The notes under the pieces: generated by a model
The model's database searches: none
What the model was told of the DNA's origin: nothing
The model's input: the letters and a program-made list of their open reading frames with translations, nothing else
Shown: positions 33,324 to 42,503 of the stretch, piece after piece
How the letters are laid out: the number at the start of each line of letters is the position of its first letter
How positions within the stretch are numbered: position 1 is the stretch's first letter
Program-made: the position numbers and the translations under genes
DNA from: Actibacterium sp. 188UL27-1
Lineage (GTDB): Bacteria; Pseudomonadota; Alphaproteobacteria; Rhodobacterales; Rhodobacteraceae
Direction: 5' to 3'
Assembly: GCF_016901225.1 (NCBI RefSeq)
Contig: NZ_JAFEUL010000019.1
Coordinates: 1 to 64,000, forward strand
Length of the DNA: 64,000 bases

Positions 33324-35786
33324 TCAGCGGGGGGACAAACGGGTGATACCGACGGCGGCGGCGCGGGCAAGGTCGGGATCAAGGCTCATACGGATATATT
33401 CGCCGCGCCGCCACAGCACGCCAAGGTCGTCATAGTGACGGCTGAGCGGATGCCCGGATTGCCCGGTTGCCGTGACAAAGAGCGAGCTGTCCGGATCTGC
33501 GAAATCATAGACCCCGCGGTAACCGGCGCCGTGTACATTGGTGAACGGGTCCGGCATCTCCCCACTGGTTTTGCCGCGCATTAGCGTATGATCACCGCCT
33601 GATGTGGATTGTCGAATATTGACCAGCCATTTCAGGATGGGCGTTTCGCCCAGAACAGGGTGGTTATGCTCTGCGGCATGGGCATCGCCCCAGCGGAGCG
33701 ATTCCAGTGCGGTGCCATAGGTCTGTCCGATCCAAAGCAGCGCCTCGTCCAGCGCGATGCGGCTGATATCGACGCAGCTTTCCGTGATGGTCGATTGGCG
33801 GATATCGCACCAGACGCCCGCCCCGTCGATGTCACGGAACACCCGTTCGATAAAGATCGGGTCGGCATGGGTGAAATGATCGGCAAAGGGTCCCAGATCG
33901 TCGCGGATCAGTTTGTCATGGAGTTGGCGCAACCAGGCCGCATAGATCAGGGGCTCCGGCAGGTGCTCATTCATCTCCCCGTTCCAGTTCGCCAGCAGAT
34001 CCAGGGCGCGATTGCGCTGGGCTTCGGGCGTGCCGGGTTGTGCGGCCTCTCCGGTATACCACAGGTCGCGGGCCATCAACGGCAGGAGCCCCCGCGCCGT
34101 GGTGGAGACCGTGTCAAGCTGGGCATCAATGAAGCTTTCGCGGGTATGCACCTCCCGATCCTGCATCAACTTTCGCCACCGCTCGATCCGCTGCGTGTCG
34201 CCCCAGTGGTAGCTCAGGTGATCGGGGAAGGGTCGGTTGACCGTCTTGTTGTTGGTGTTGCCCAGCAACCCGCCCTCGGGATCCAAAAAGCGGGGATTGC
34301 GATCAAAGGCCAGCCGCCCGTCCCATCGGTTTTGCGCCTGCCAGCCCAAGGCGGGCAACCGGCCCTTCTGGACATTTCCGGCCGCGCGGGCAGGGACCGC
34401 GCCGATCACCTGCATCGCGATGCGTTCGGCATCGATCAGGGTCAGGTTCTGCGAGGGCGCGACATAAGGTTCCATCGCATCCGCAGCCTCGGTCACGCTT
34501 TTGGCGCGCATCAGGTCCAACCCGGCCTTGATGGAGGTATCGGCAGGGTCCAGTGCAGTCCATCCGATTGCCGCGACATGGCCGGGCGGGGTGACGGATG
34601 CCAACTCAAAATGCGTGCCGGGCAGGACCGGGCCGTTTTCAGTGTTGCGCAGGGTGATGGTGACGGGCGCTGCATCCTTGACGCGGATGATTGTGCGTTC
34701 GGTCTTGAATGGCGCCCAACCGGATGGTGTGCGATATTCCTGTCGGTTGGCGGGGTTCAATTCCTCCATGAAGATATCTTGATCGTCCAGGTAGGATGAG
34801 GTGATGGCCCAACCCAGTGCATCGGAGCGCCCGGCTAGGATGGCGGGCATGCCCGGGATCGTTGCGCCGATCACGCCACCCTCTGACAATTCCATCCGCG
34901 CCAGATACCAGATGGATGGTGCGGAAAAGCCCAGATGCGGGTCATTGGCCAGAAGGGTGCCGCCCGCCGCCGACCGTTTTGGTGCAGCAGCCCAGGCATT
35001 GGACGCCCCCGCCAGTTCCCGTGTCTGAAACGGGGACAGCCAGTTCTGATCCGGCGGTATCGCCGCCATGGTCACCTGATGCCCCCTGGGGAAGAGATCG
35101 GTGTAGTCGGGCAGGTCCACGACCCCGGTGCCGGGCGCATCTGGCATCAGATCCTGAACCCGCTCAGGCGGCAAGGCGAGGGAGACCTGGGCGCGCAACA
35201 CCTCGTTTTGCAGATGGCCGGAGAGCTGGAATGCCATCAGTTTGGTGACGGCGATGCTATCGGCGGGGCGCCATGGTGCAATCTGGCGTGAGAACATGAA
35301 AAATTCAGGCGCACCGCGGCCCAGGGCTTGGGTATTCACCGTCTCGATCCAGGCGTTTACCCCCGCCGCATAAGCGTTCAACGCCACCATCGTTTCGGCG
35401 TCCTGGGCGCCGACAGAGCGTTCGGCGGCACGGTAAAGGCCGAACCGGCGCATCAGTTCATCGGTACGGACCGTGCGCTGCCCGAAAAGTTCTGACAGAC
35501 GACCCTGAGCTGTGCGGCGCAGCAAGGTCATCTGCCACAGCCGATCCTGCGCATGGGCGAAGCCGAGACCAAAGAACACATCGCTGTCTGCCTCTGCAAA
35601 GATGTGCGGAACATTCGCGTTGTCGCGCACAATCTCGACCGGGCTGGTCAACGCGGACAATTCGTAGGTCGCGTCATAGTCCGGCAATGAGCGGGAGGCG
35701 AGATAGTAGACGAACACAACCGCCAGACCGACGAAAACGGCCATCACCATGAACAGCCGCATGAGCCAACGGAAGATAAGGGCCAT
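33324..35786 (-). CDS. Penicillin acylase-family N-terminal nucleophile hydrolase
   Basis: An 820-residue precursor. A membrane anchor/signal segment is at residues 10-30. The alpha-chain region has FGLGFAHAQDRLWQMTLLRR. The autoprocessing site and nucleophile Ser are in LAGASNAWAAAP near residue 236-240, followed by LLANDPHLGFSAPSIWY, which fits the beta-chain N-terminus. Family members cleave amides such as acyl-homoserine lactones, beta-lactam side chains or N-acyl amino acids in the periplasm. Which one applies is not readable. Divergent from the dehydrogenase at 35872. Confidence 0.9.
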   Translation of the reverse strand: MALIFRWLMRLFMVMAVFVGLAVVFVYYLASRSLPDYDATYELSALTSPVEIVRDNANVPHIFAEADSDVFFGLGFAHAQDRLWQMTLLRRTAQGRLSELFGQRTVRTDELMRRFGLYRAAERSVGAQDAETMVALNAYAAGVNAWIETVNTQALGRGAPEFFMFSRQIAPWRPADSIAVTKLMAFQLSGHLQNEVLRAQVSLALPPERVQDLMPDAPGTGVVDLPDYTDLFPRGHQVTMAAIPPDQNWLSPFQTRELAGASNAWAAAPKRSAAGGTLLANDPHLGFSAPSIWYLARMELSEGGVIGATIPGMPAILAGRSDALGWAITSSYLDDQDIFMEELNPANRQEYRTPSGWAPFKTERTIIRVKDAAPVTITLRNTENGPVLPGTHFELASVTPPGHVAAIGWTALDPADTSIKAGLDLMRAKSVTEAADAMEPYVAPSQNLTLIDAERIAMQVIGAVPARAAGNVQKGRLPALGWQAQNRWDGRLAFDRNPRFLDPEGGLLGNTNNKTVNRPFPDHLSYHWGDTQRIERWRKLMQDREVHTRESFIDAQLDTVSTTARGLLPLMARDLWYTGEAAQPGTPEAQRNRALDLLANWNGEMNEHLPEPLIYAAWLRQLHDKLIRDDLGPFADHFTHADPIFIERVFRDIDGAGVWCDIRQSTITESCVDISRIALDEALLWIGQTYGTALESLRWGDAHAAEHNHPVLGETPILKWLVNIRQSTSGGDHTLMRGKTSGEMPDPFTNVHGAGYRGVYDFADPDSSLFVTATGQSGHPLSRHYDDLGVLWRRGEYIRMSLDPDLARAAAVGITRLSPR

Positions 35787-35871
35787 GATCGTCCTGTCTG
35801 TTGACGCCTCGAACCTATCGGTTAGTTAGCTTTGAGCTGAAATTCAAGGAACACACCGGGGAGTGGGCATT

Positions 35872-36747
35872 ATGGCGACAGTTGCATTTTTGGGGCTTGG
35901 TGTAATGGGGTATCCGATGGCTGGGCACCTGGCCAAGGCGGGCCACACTGTGACTGTATACAACCGGACGGCTGCCAAGGCACAGAAATGGGTGAATGAC
36001 AACGGCGGCGCGTCAGGCCGCACCCCGGCTGAAGCCGCCAAAGGCTGTGACTTTGTCATGGCTTGCGTCGGCAATGATGATGACCTGCGCTCTGTCTGCA
36101 TCGGTGAGACTGGCGCATTTGCTGGGATGGCTCCGGGTTCGGTATTTGTCGACCATACGACCGTTTCCGCAGCCGTCACCCGAGAGATGTATTCAGCGGC
36201 AGACAGTCACCAGATCAGTTTTGTGGATGCCCCGGTTTCCGGCGGTCAGGCCGGAGCCGAAAACGGTGTTTTGTCGGTCATGTGCGGGGCCGATCAAGGG
36301 GCTTATGATCGCGCGAAGCCCATCATGGATGCCTATGCACGGACCTGCAAACGCCTGGGTGCAAGCGGGTCGGGGCAATTGACAAAGATGGTCAATCAAA
36401 TCTGCATCGCAGGACTGGTCCAGGGGCTGAGTGAAGGGTTGCATTTCGCCGAAAAGGCCGGGCTGGATGGCAAGGCCGTGGTCGAGGTGATCGCGGGGGG
36501 GGCTGCGGGCAGTTGGCAGATGCAAAACCGGTACGAGACCATGCTTGATGATCACTTTGATCACGGTTTTGCCGTGGACTGGATGCGCAAGGATCTGGGC
36601 ATCTGCCTGTCGACGGCTGATGAGAATGGCGCCAGCCTGCCCGTCACGGCGCTGGTCGATCAGTTTTATAAAGATGTGCAAAAACTGGGCGGCGGGCGGT
36701 GGGATACATCATCGCTGGTGAAACGCTTGCGCGCCCTGGATGGTTAA
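35872..36747 (+). CDS. Beta-hydroxyacid dehydrogenase (3-hydroxyisobutyrate dehydrogenase family)
   Basis: A 291-residue NAD(P)-dependent enzyme with the Rossmann motif FLGLGVMGYPMAGHLAKAGH at residues 6-25, the substrate motif FVDAPVSGGQAGAENG near 119 and the catalytic Lys region GQLTKMVNQ near 168-176. The family includes tartronate semialdehyde, glyoxylate/succinic semialdehyde and hydroxyisobutyrate reductases. A true mmsB is at 46902, so this is more likely a semialdehyde reductase. ATG 35872 is preferred over GTG 35863 because GGGGAG lies eight to thirteen bases upstream. Confidence 0.85.
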   Translation: MATVAFLGLGVMGYPMAGHLAKAGHTVTVYNRTAAKAQKWVNDNGGASGRTPAEAAKGCDFVMACVGNDDDLRSVCIGETGAFAGMAPGSVFVDHTTVSAAVTREMYSAADSHQISFVDAPVSGGQAGAENGVLSVMCGADQGAYDRAKPIMDAYARTCKRLGASGSGQLTKMVNQICIAGLVQGLSEGLHFAEKAGLDGKAVVEVIAGGAAGSWQMQNRYETMLDDHFDHGFAVDWMRKDLGICLSTADENGASLPVTALVDQFYKDVQKLGGGRWDTSSLVKRLRALDG

Positions 36748-36752
36748 GGACA

Positions 36753-36800
36753 CCTGATGGTGCGCCCGGCGCTTTAGCGCTTAATCGTTCCGTCATCAGG
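36753..36800 (+). terminator. Stem-loop after the dehydrogenase gene
   Basis: CCTGATG (36753-36759) pairs with CATCAGG (36794-36800), enclosing a second hairpin GCGC-TTTA-GCGC (36769-36780). The position six bases after a stop codon suggests transcription termination; no T-run follows, so this is a weak call. Confidence 0.4.
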
Positions 36801-36884
36801 CGGGGTTAGGCCCGGTGATGTGGGAATTGGTGCAGCGATACTGGACAGGGTGGGGGCTGACCGCTATCGAACGTGGCGTTGGCG

Positions 36885-36898
36885 CGTTATCGCTAACA
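36885..36898. promoter_or_regulatory. LacI-type operator in front of zwf
   Basis: CGTTATCGCTAACA contains GTTATC-GCTAAC (36886-36897), an even palindrome with central CG and one mismatch. It closely resembles the TGTTAGCGCTAACA type bound by LacI-family sugar-acid regulators in proteobacteria. It ends 24 bases before the zwf start, where a repressor would block transcription. It differs from the operator at 24825, so a different LacI protein, encoded elsewhere, is expected. Confidence 0.5.
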
Positions 36899-36922
36899 GT
36901 CGGATTGCAAGGGGGTATTTTG

Positions 36923-38377
36923 ATGGTGTCGCGTGTTATTCCGGTGGACCCATTTGATCTTGTGATCTTTGGGGGAACAGGCGATCTGGCCCGTCGCAAA
37001 ATTCTGCCGGGCCTGTATCGCCGCATGGCCGCGGGGCAGATGCCTGACACGGCGCGGATCATTGGTGCGGCCCGCGGGGAGATTGATGATAGCGGATATC
37101 GGCAGATGGTGCGCGATGCGATCCAGACCTTTATCCCCAAGGACGCCATCGACGCAAAAACACTCGACAGTTTCCTGGAACGTTTGGGTTATGTCCAGAT
37201 CGATGCCAAGGGGGATGGCGGCTGGTCCGACCTGAAAGCCAAGATGCGGTCCGGTATGGTCCATGCCTTTTACTTTTCCGTCGCGCCCAGCCTGTTTGGC
37301 ACCTTGGCCGAGCGGCTTCATAAATTCGATATGGCGGGGCCGGATGCGCGGATCGTCGTCGAAAAACCGTTTGGTCACGATCTGGAGAGTGCGCGGGCCT
37401 TGAATGACAGCCTGGCCGCCCATTTTGACGAAACCCAGATCTACCGGATCGACCATTATCTGGGAAAAGAAACCGTTCAAAATCTGATGGCGGTCCGGTT
37501 TGGCAACGTCTTGTTCGAACCGCTCTGGAATGGGCAATATGTGGATCATATCCAGATCACTGTTGCGGAAACCGTGGGTGTCGGTGGCCGGGGCGCCTAC
37601 TATGATCGATCTGGCGCCATGCGGGATATGGTTCAGAACCATCTGATGCAGCTTTTGTGCCTGATCGCGATGGAGCCACCGTCCCGGTTTGATCCCGATG
37701 CGGTGCGTGACGAGAAGCTGAAGGTGATCCGCGCCTTGACGCCGGTTGAGCCGCATCATCTGGTCCGAGGGCAATATGATGTCAGCGGGACGGAGCCGAG
37801 CTACCGTGATGATGCCGAAAACCCACGATCCCGGACCGAGAGTTTCATCGCGCTGAAAACCCATATCGCCAATTGGCGGTGGGCGGGGGTGCCGTTCTAT
37901 TTGCGCACCGGCAAGAAGTTGCGGGCGCGCACGTCCGAGATTGCGGTGATCTTCAAACCGACGCCCCATTCGATCTTTGGCGAAGCATCGAGCGCGCATC
38001 GTAATATCCTGTCGATCCGTCTGCAGCCGAATGAGGGGATCGAGATGTTTGTGACTATCAAGGAACCGGGCCCCGGTGGGATGCGCCTGGTGGATGTGCC
38101 CTTGGACATGAGTTTTGCCGAGGCTTTGGGCCCGGATGGGGAGGATGTGCCGGATGCCTATGAGCGGCTGATCATGGATGTCATCCGGGGCAATCAAACC
38201 CTATTTATGCGCGGCGATGAGGTCGAGGCCGCCTGGGCCTGGACCGATCCGATCATTGCCGGTTGGGAGACGCGGGGAGATGTGCCCAAGACCTATGATG
38301 CCGGATCAAATGGTCCGGAAGATGCGCTGATGCTGCTTCATCGCGATAATCGCCGCTGGCGGGAGATCCGCGGATGA
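36923..38377 (+). CDS. zwf: Glucose-6-phosphate 1-dehydrogenase
   Basis: A 484-residue enzyme oxidising glucose-6-phosphate to 6-phosphogluconolactone with NADP+. The coenzyme motif FGGTGDLARRKILPGLY is at residues 12-28, and the active-site signature RIDHYLGKETVQNL near residue 175 holds the substrate Lys and the catalytic His region. ATG 36923 gives the normal length; an upstream in-frame ATG at 36815 would add 36 residues unlike the family. It overlaps pgl by four bases and opens the zwf-pgl-pgi operon that feeds the Entner-Doudoroff and pentose phosphate routes. Confidence 0.96.
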   Translation: MVSRVIPVDPFDLVIFGGTGDLARRKILPGLYRRMAAGQMPDTARIIGAARGEIDDSGYRQMVRDAIQTFIPKDAIDAKTLDSFLERLGYVQIDAKGDGGWSDLKAKMRSGMVHAFYFSVAPSLFGTLAERLHKFDMAGPDARIVVEKPFGHDLESARALNDSLAAHFDETQIYRIDHYLGKETVQNLMAVRFGNVLFEPLWNGQYVDHIQITVAETVGVGGRGAYYDRSGAMRDMVQNHLMQLLCLIAMEPPSRFDPDAVRDEKLKVIRALTPVEPHHLVRGQYDVSGTEPSYRDDAENPRSRTESFIALKTHIANWRWAGVPFYLRTGKKLRARTSEIAVIFKPTPHSIFGEASSAHRNILSIRLQPNEGIEMFVTIKEPGPGGMRLVDVPLDMSFAEALGPDGEDVPDAYERLIMDVIRGNQTLFMRGDEVEAAWAWTDPIIAGWETRGDVPKTYDAGSNGPEDALMLLHRDNRRWREIRG

Positions 38378-39045
38378 AACTGATCGAATACGCTGACCGC
38401 GACATGATGATGATCGATCTGGCCGATACGCTGGCCGGTGAGTTGAAATCTTGCCTGCTGACCCATGATCGTGCGAGTTTCAGCGTTCCGGGTGGAACGA
38501 CCCCCGGTCCGGTCTTTGACACGCTGAGCGGTGTTGATCTGCAATGGTCGCGGATCTCTGTCTTTCTGAATGATGAACGCTGGGTGCCACAGGACCATGC
38601 CCGATCAAATGCGCGGCTGGTGCGGGAACGGCTGTTGGTGGATAAGGCGGTGGGGGCGGATTTTCTGCCATTCTACGACGGGTCTGACCAACCTGAGACC
38701 GCGCTTCCCATGCTCAAGGCACGGATTGACCCGCTTTTGCCGATCTCGGTCCTGTTGTTGGGCATGGGGGCAGATCTGCATACCGCATCGCTTTTTCCCG
38801 GCGCCGATCTTTTGGAAAAGGCGCTCTCCTCCGATGCGCCTCCCGTCATGGCCTTGCGAGCCGACGCTGCCGGTGAGCCGCGTTTGACCCTGACAGCGCC
38901 GGTGCTGAAAGGCGCGCTTTCCACGCATGTGGTGATCACGGGGCGGGAAAAGCGTGACGCCCTGGAGGCTGGTCGTCATGCCCCGGTGGTGCAGGCTCCG
39001 GTGCGTACAGTATTGGACACGGCAACAGTTCATTGGGCGGAATAG
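38374..39045 (+). CDS. pgl: 6-phosphogluconolactonase
   Basis: A 223-residue member of the DevB/Pgl family, with FSVPGGTTPGPVFDTLS near residue 32 and LLLGMGADLHTASLFPGAD near residue 125; the usual DGHTAS appears as ADLHTAS. It hydrolyses 6-phosphogluconolactone made by Zwf. It is coupled to zwf by an ATGA overlap and ends three bases before pgi. Confidence 0.93.
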   Translation: MKLIEYADRDMMMIDLADTLAGELKSCLLTHDRASFSVPGGTTPGPVFDTLSGVDLQWSRISVFLNDERWVPQDHARSNARLVRERLLVDKAVGADFLPFYDGSDQPETALPMLKARIDPLLPISVLLLGMGADLHTASLFPGADLLEKALSSDAPPVMALRADAAGEPRLTLTAPVLKGALSTHVVITGREKRDALEAGRHAPVVQAPVRTVLDTATVHWAE

Positions 39046-39048
39046 CGA

Positions 39049-40656
39049 ATGTGGGATCAGATTAGGGAACATTACAAAAGCGTCCGCGGTCGATCCATGG
39101 CCGGGCTGTTTGATGTGTCCAAGCGGCCCGAGCGGTTTTCGGTGACGTTTGGCGACCTCCTTTTCGATTTCTCGAAGACGAATCTGGATACGGAAGGTTT
39201 GTGGCTGCTGTTTCAACTGGTGGAACAATACAAGCTGACAGAAAAACGCGCCCGCATGTTCCGAGGTGACCCCATAAACGAGACCGAGGGGCGCGCCGTT
39301 CTCCATACCGCACTGCGTAACCTGGATGGCGGTCCGGTGCATGTGGACGGTGAGGATGTGATGCCGAATGTGCGTGAGACCCTCGCACGGATGGGCGATT
39401 TTGCCGAGAGCGTTCGGGATGGCAGTTTCAAAGGGGCCGGCGGGCAGATCACGGATGTGGTCAATATCGGCATTGGTGGCTCTGATCTGGGGCCTGCCAT
39501 GGCTACCCTGGCCCTGTCCCCGTACCATGATGGGCCGCGCTGTCATTTTGTATCAAACGTCGATCCGGCCCATATCTGTGACACGCTGCGCGGGCTGGAT
39601 CCGACGACGACGCTGGTCATCGTGGCGTCAAAGACGTTCACCACGATTGAGACAATGACAAATGCCGCGACCGCCCGCGCATGGGTTGGGGAGGCGGTGA
39701 ACGAGCCGTCAGCACAGTTCGTGGCGCTGTCCTCGGCGGCAGAAAAGACGGCGGATTTCGGCATTCCGCCCGAGCGGGTTTTCGGATTCGAGGATTGGGT
39801 GGGCGGGCGGTATTCGCTTTGGGGGCCGATTGGGTTATCCCTCATGATCGCGATTGGTCGCGAGGCGTTCCACGCGTTTCTGCGCGGCGCACAATCCATG
39901 GACAACCATTTTCGTGCAGCCGATGCGCGCGACAGCATGCCCGTCCTGCTCGCCCTGGTCGGCATCTGGCATCACCAGATTTGCGGTTACCCGACCCGTG
40001 CCGTGCTGCCCTATGACCAACGCCTGTCACGATTGCCTGCCTATCTTCAACAGTTGGAGATGGAGAGTAATGGCAAATCAGTTGTGATGGATGGAAGCCC
40101 GTTGGGTTGTGCCGCAGGTCCGATTGTTTGGGGTGAGCCGGGCACTAATGGCCAACACGCATTTTATCAGTTGATCCACCAGGGCAAGGCTGTTGTGCCC
40201 TGTGAATTCATGGTCGCGGCCCGGGGCCATGATCCCGATCTGGCCCATCAGCATAATCTGCTGATCGCCAATTGTCTTGCACAGTCCGAAGCATTGATGA
40301 AAGGGCGCTCCCGTAAAGAAGCGCTGGATCTGGTGCGCGGCAAGGGCGTGGCTGAAGACGATGAGGCGCGACAGGCCAGCCACCGCGTGTTCCCAGGCAA
40401 TCGCCCGTCAACCACCCTGATTTACCCAAAGCTGACGCCCGATGTGCTGGGCCAGATCATCGCGCTTTACGAGCATCGCGTTTTTGTCGAAGGCGTGTTG
40501 TTGGGCATCAACAGTTTTGATCAATGGGGCGTCGAATTGGGCAAAGAACTGGCGACAGCCCTTGGCCCAATTGTCGACGGGAGCAAAGACGCGCCAAGCC
40601 AGGATACCTCGACCGGCGTGTTGGTGAATTACGTCCACCGCCACGGGGTGCGTTAA
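39049..40656 (+). CDS. pgi: Glucose-6-phosphate isomerase
   Basis: A 535-residue isomerase of fructose-6-phosphate and glucose-6-phosphate. Signatures include [16 protein letters not shown] near residue 140, [20 protein letters not shown] near 246-265 and the C-terminal [16 protein letters not shown]. The catalytic Glu and His regions ([15 protein letters not shown]) are intact. Third gene of the zwf operon, it lets fructose-6-phosphate from gluconeogenesis or mannose/lyxose-type sugars enter the Zwf branch. Convergent with the VWA gene, 12 bases apart. Confidence 0.96.
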   Translation: MWDQIREHYKSVRGRSMAGLFDVSKRPERFSVTFGDLLFDFSKTNLDTEGLWLLFQLVEQYKLTEKRARMFRGDPINETEGRAVLHTALRNLDGGPVHVDGEDVMPNVRETLARMGDFAESVRDGSFKGAGGQITDVVNIGIGGSDLGPAMATLALSPYHDGPRCHFVSNVDPAHICDTLRGLDPTTTLVIVASKTFTTIETMTNAATARAWVGEAVNEPSAQFVALSSAAEKTADFGIPPERVFGFEDWVGGRYSLWGPIGLSLMIAIGREAFHAFLRGAQSMDNHFRAADARDSMPVLLALVGIWHHQICGYPTRAVLPYDQRLSRLPAYLQQLEMESNGKSVVMDGSPLGCAAGPIVWGEPGTNGQHAFYQLIHQGKAVVPCEFMVAARGHDPDLAHQHNLLIANCLAQSEALMKGRSRKEALDLVRGKGVAEDDEARQASHRVFPGNRPSTTLIYPKLTPDVLGQIIALYEHRVFVEGVLLGINSFDQWGVELGKELATALGPIVDGSKDAPSQDTSTGVLVNYVHRHGVR

Positions 40657-40668
40657 CGCGGTCTTGTG

Positions 40669-42327
40669 TCAATCGGTGACGGTTATGGGGTGCGCCAACA
40701 CGATTTCCTTATCCCGAAACTTATAGCGCACCTCAAACGATCCTGCCTGATCTGGCGCCTTAAGCGTCACCGGATTACCCCGTTTGGTATAGGCGTAATT
40801 GGTGTAGCTGCTTTCGCCCACAGGGCCGATCTGGATGTTGTCGCCGTTTTGATCTGGTCCGGTCCATGTCACCTCAAAGTTCTCTCCAGCCTTGACCTGT
40901 CGGGGAAAGTCCAATGCGAGGGGGGTTGCGGTCACCTCAATGGGTTGGATCAGGATCACCTCGCGGTCGCGGAACTTGTATCGCACCTCGTACGGGCCGG
41001 GTTGCGCCGGTGCAATGAGGCTTAGCGGGTTTTGTCCCTTGGTGTAGGCGTAGTAGCTGTACCCGTTTTCGCCGACCGGCCCGATCTGGATGTTGTCACC
41101 ATTTTGATCCGGGCCCGTCCACGTCACGTCAAAACTGCCACCGGCGGGAACCTGAGCCGGGAACTCCAGGGACAGGTCAGACGGCGTGACCGTAATCGGG
41201 CGGGTGGCAATGACGGTGCTGTCGCGATGTTTGTAACGCAGTTCATAGATGCCTGGCACCGCGGGAAGAATAATCTCAACCGGGTTCCCACTGTCCACGT
41301 AAGCGTAATAGCTGTATGCGCCGTTGCCGGGTTGACCGACCTGAATGTTGTCTTGCCCCTCATCTGGTCCGGTCCAGCTGACCAAGAGTGTGGATCCGGC
41401 TGGCGCTTCGTCGGGCGCGTCAAGGGTGGCTTGAGCCAACAGGTCAGGTAGCGATATGACCACCTCCATCGCTTGATCACCAACGGTAAAGGCGCCCTCT
41501 GCGGTAGCCTCATCCTGAGGGCGTAAGACTTCGGCCATGAAACTGCCACTGGTCATGCTGATCCCGAATGAGGCCGCGGATCTATTCGTCACAACAGGTT
41601 GATCGCTGTTTCGCACGGTCCAGATGAGGTCATCGGTGATCGTCTCTCCGTCCGGGCCATTGGTGGCGCGGAATGTCACCTCCACCGGGATGGGGTCCGG
41701 CTCCGGTTCGACGATGACAAACATCGCCTCGGCCAGTTCGCTGGCATTGGCAGCGGTTCGGAACGTACCCCCGGTTTCATCCGCCAGGCATTGCAGTTCG
41801 GCCTGATCGGCTGGGTCGGTGACATCAAAACCGATGACATGGGCGGTGAAATCAACGCCCGATTGCTCCAGCTGTCGCCCGACGGCGCAGGGATCCATCT
41901 CGCATGTCTCACGCCCGTCAGAGACCAGGATGACCGTGGCTTTCTCCTCTATAAATCGCAAGGCCTCGGCGGCCTGGATCACCGCCGCTGACAACGGTGT
42001 CTTGCCTTTGGGCTGAATGCCATTGACCGCCGCTGAAATCGCGGCACGGGTGTCACCGCCAGGCAAAACCAGGGTCTGGATATCTTCACAATCCCCTTTG
42101 ACCCGGTGGCCATAGACCGTCAGGCCAATGTCCTGATCCGCAGGCAGATCGGCGAGCAGGCTACCGATCACCTCTTGCGCAATAGTGATCTTGGCCGCGC
42201 CGTCGATCTGACCCCACATGGAGCCTGAACCATCCAGGACCAAAATCGTTTGGGGCCGCTCTTGCGCCATGGTGGAGAGGGGGAGCAGGCAAATGCCCAA
42301 CGCCAATAAAGTTTTATGCATCATCAT
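40669..42327 (-). CDS. Secreted VWA-domain protein with three C-terminal repeats
   Basis: About 552 residues from ATG 42327, one of three consecutive ATGs. A signal peptide (HKTLLALGICLLPLSTMAQ) is followed by a von Willebrand A domain whose MIDAS motif DGSGSM is intact (residues about 32-37), with conserved Thr and Asp positions in VYGHRVKGDCEDI and LVSDGRETCEMDPC. After a linker come three tandem repeats of 83-85 residues, each with TGPD-x5-DNIQ and YELRYK/YEVRYKF. It is likely periplasmic or surface exposed; function unknown. An ATG at 42393 is possible but would precede the signal peptide by 22 residues. Confidence 0.87.
   Translation of the reverse strand: MMMHKTLLALGICLLPLSTMAQERPQTILVLDGSGSMWGQIDGAAKITIAQEVIGSLLADLPADQDIGLTVYGHRVKGDCEDIQTLVLPGGDTRAAISAAVNGIQPKGKTPLSAAVIQAAEALRFIEEKATVILVSDGRETCEMDPCAVGRQLEQSGVDFTAHVIGFDVTDPADQAELQCLADETGGTFRTAANASELAEAMFVIVEPEPDPIPVEVTFRATNGPDGETITDDLIWTVRNSDQPVVTNRSAASFGISMTSGSFMAEVLRPQDEATAEGAFTVGDQAMEVVISLPDLLAQATLDAPDEAPAGSTLLVSWTGPDEGQDNIQVGQPGNGAYSYYAYVDSGNPVEIILPAVPGIYELRYKHRDSTVIATRPITVTPSDLSLEFPAQVPAGGSFDVTWTGPDQNGDNIQIGPVGENGYSYYAYTKGQNPLSLIAPAQPGPYEVRYKFRDREVILIQPIEVTATPLALDFPRQVKAGENFEVTWTGPDQNGDNIQIGPVGESSYTNYAYTKRGNPVTLKAPDQAGSFEVRYKFRDKEIVLAHPITVTD
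40672..41430 (-). repeat. Three tandem 250-base coding repeats
   Basis: Within the VWA gene three units (about 41430-41176, 41175-40921, 40920-40672) encode the same fold. Units 2 and 3 share VTWTGPDQNGDNIQIGPVGE and EVRYKFRD; unit 1 is more diverged (VSWTGPDEGQDNIQVGQPG). They probably arose by internal duplication and form beta-sandwich modules. Confidence 0.85.
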
Positions 42328-42503
42328 GAACTCATATTGCTTCAATCTTTGCATTGGCGCATACGCCCGGCGATTTGACCAGATCTGCGTCACAGTGCAG
42401 GAAGTGTCAGCATCGGATCGTAAGTTTACCTTTTGTTCTCATTTTCTGATTGGAGACTCACCGCCGCTCCCCTACTTTAGGATCATAAAAATGCGAGGGT
42501 GGT

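Noticed and set aside
35801-35830. Promoter (TTGACG) between the penicillin acylase and dehydrogenase genes
   Set aside because: A good -35-like hexamer is present, but no acceptable -10 hexamer at 16-18 bases, so it was not listed.
42430-42503. SOS (LexA) box upstream of uvrA
   Set aside because: One GTTC is present near 42434, but the second GTTC at the spacing used in alphaproteobacteria (GTTC-N7-GTTC) is absent.
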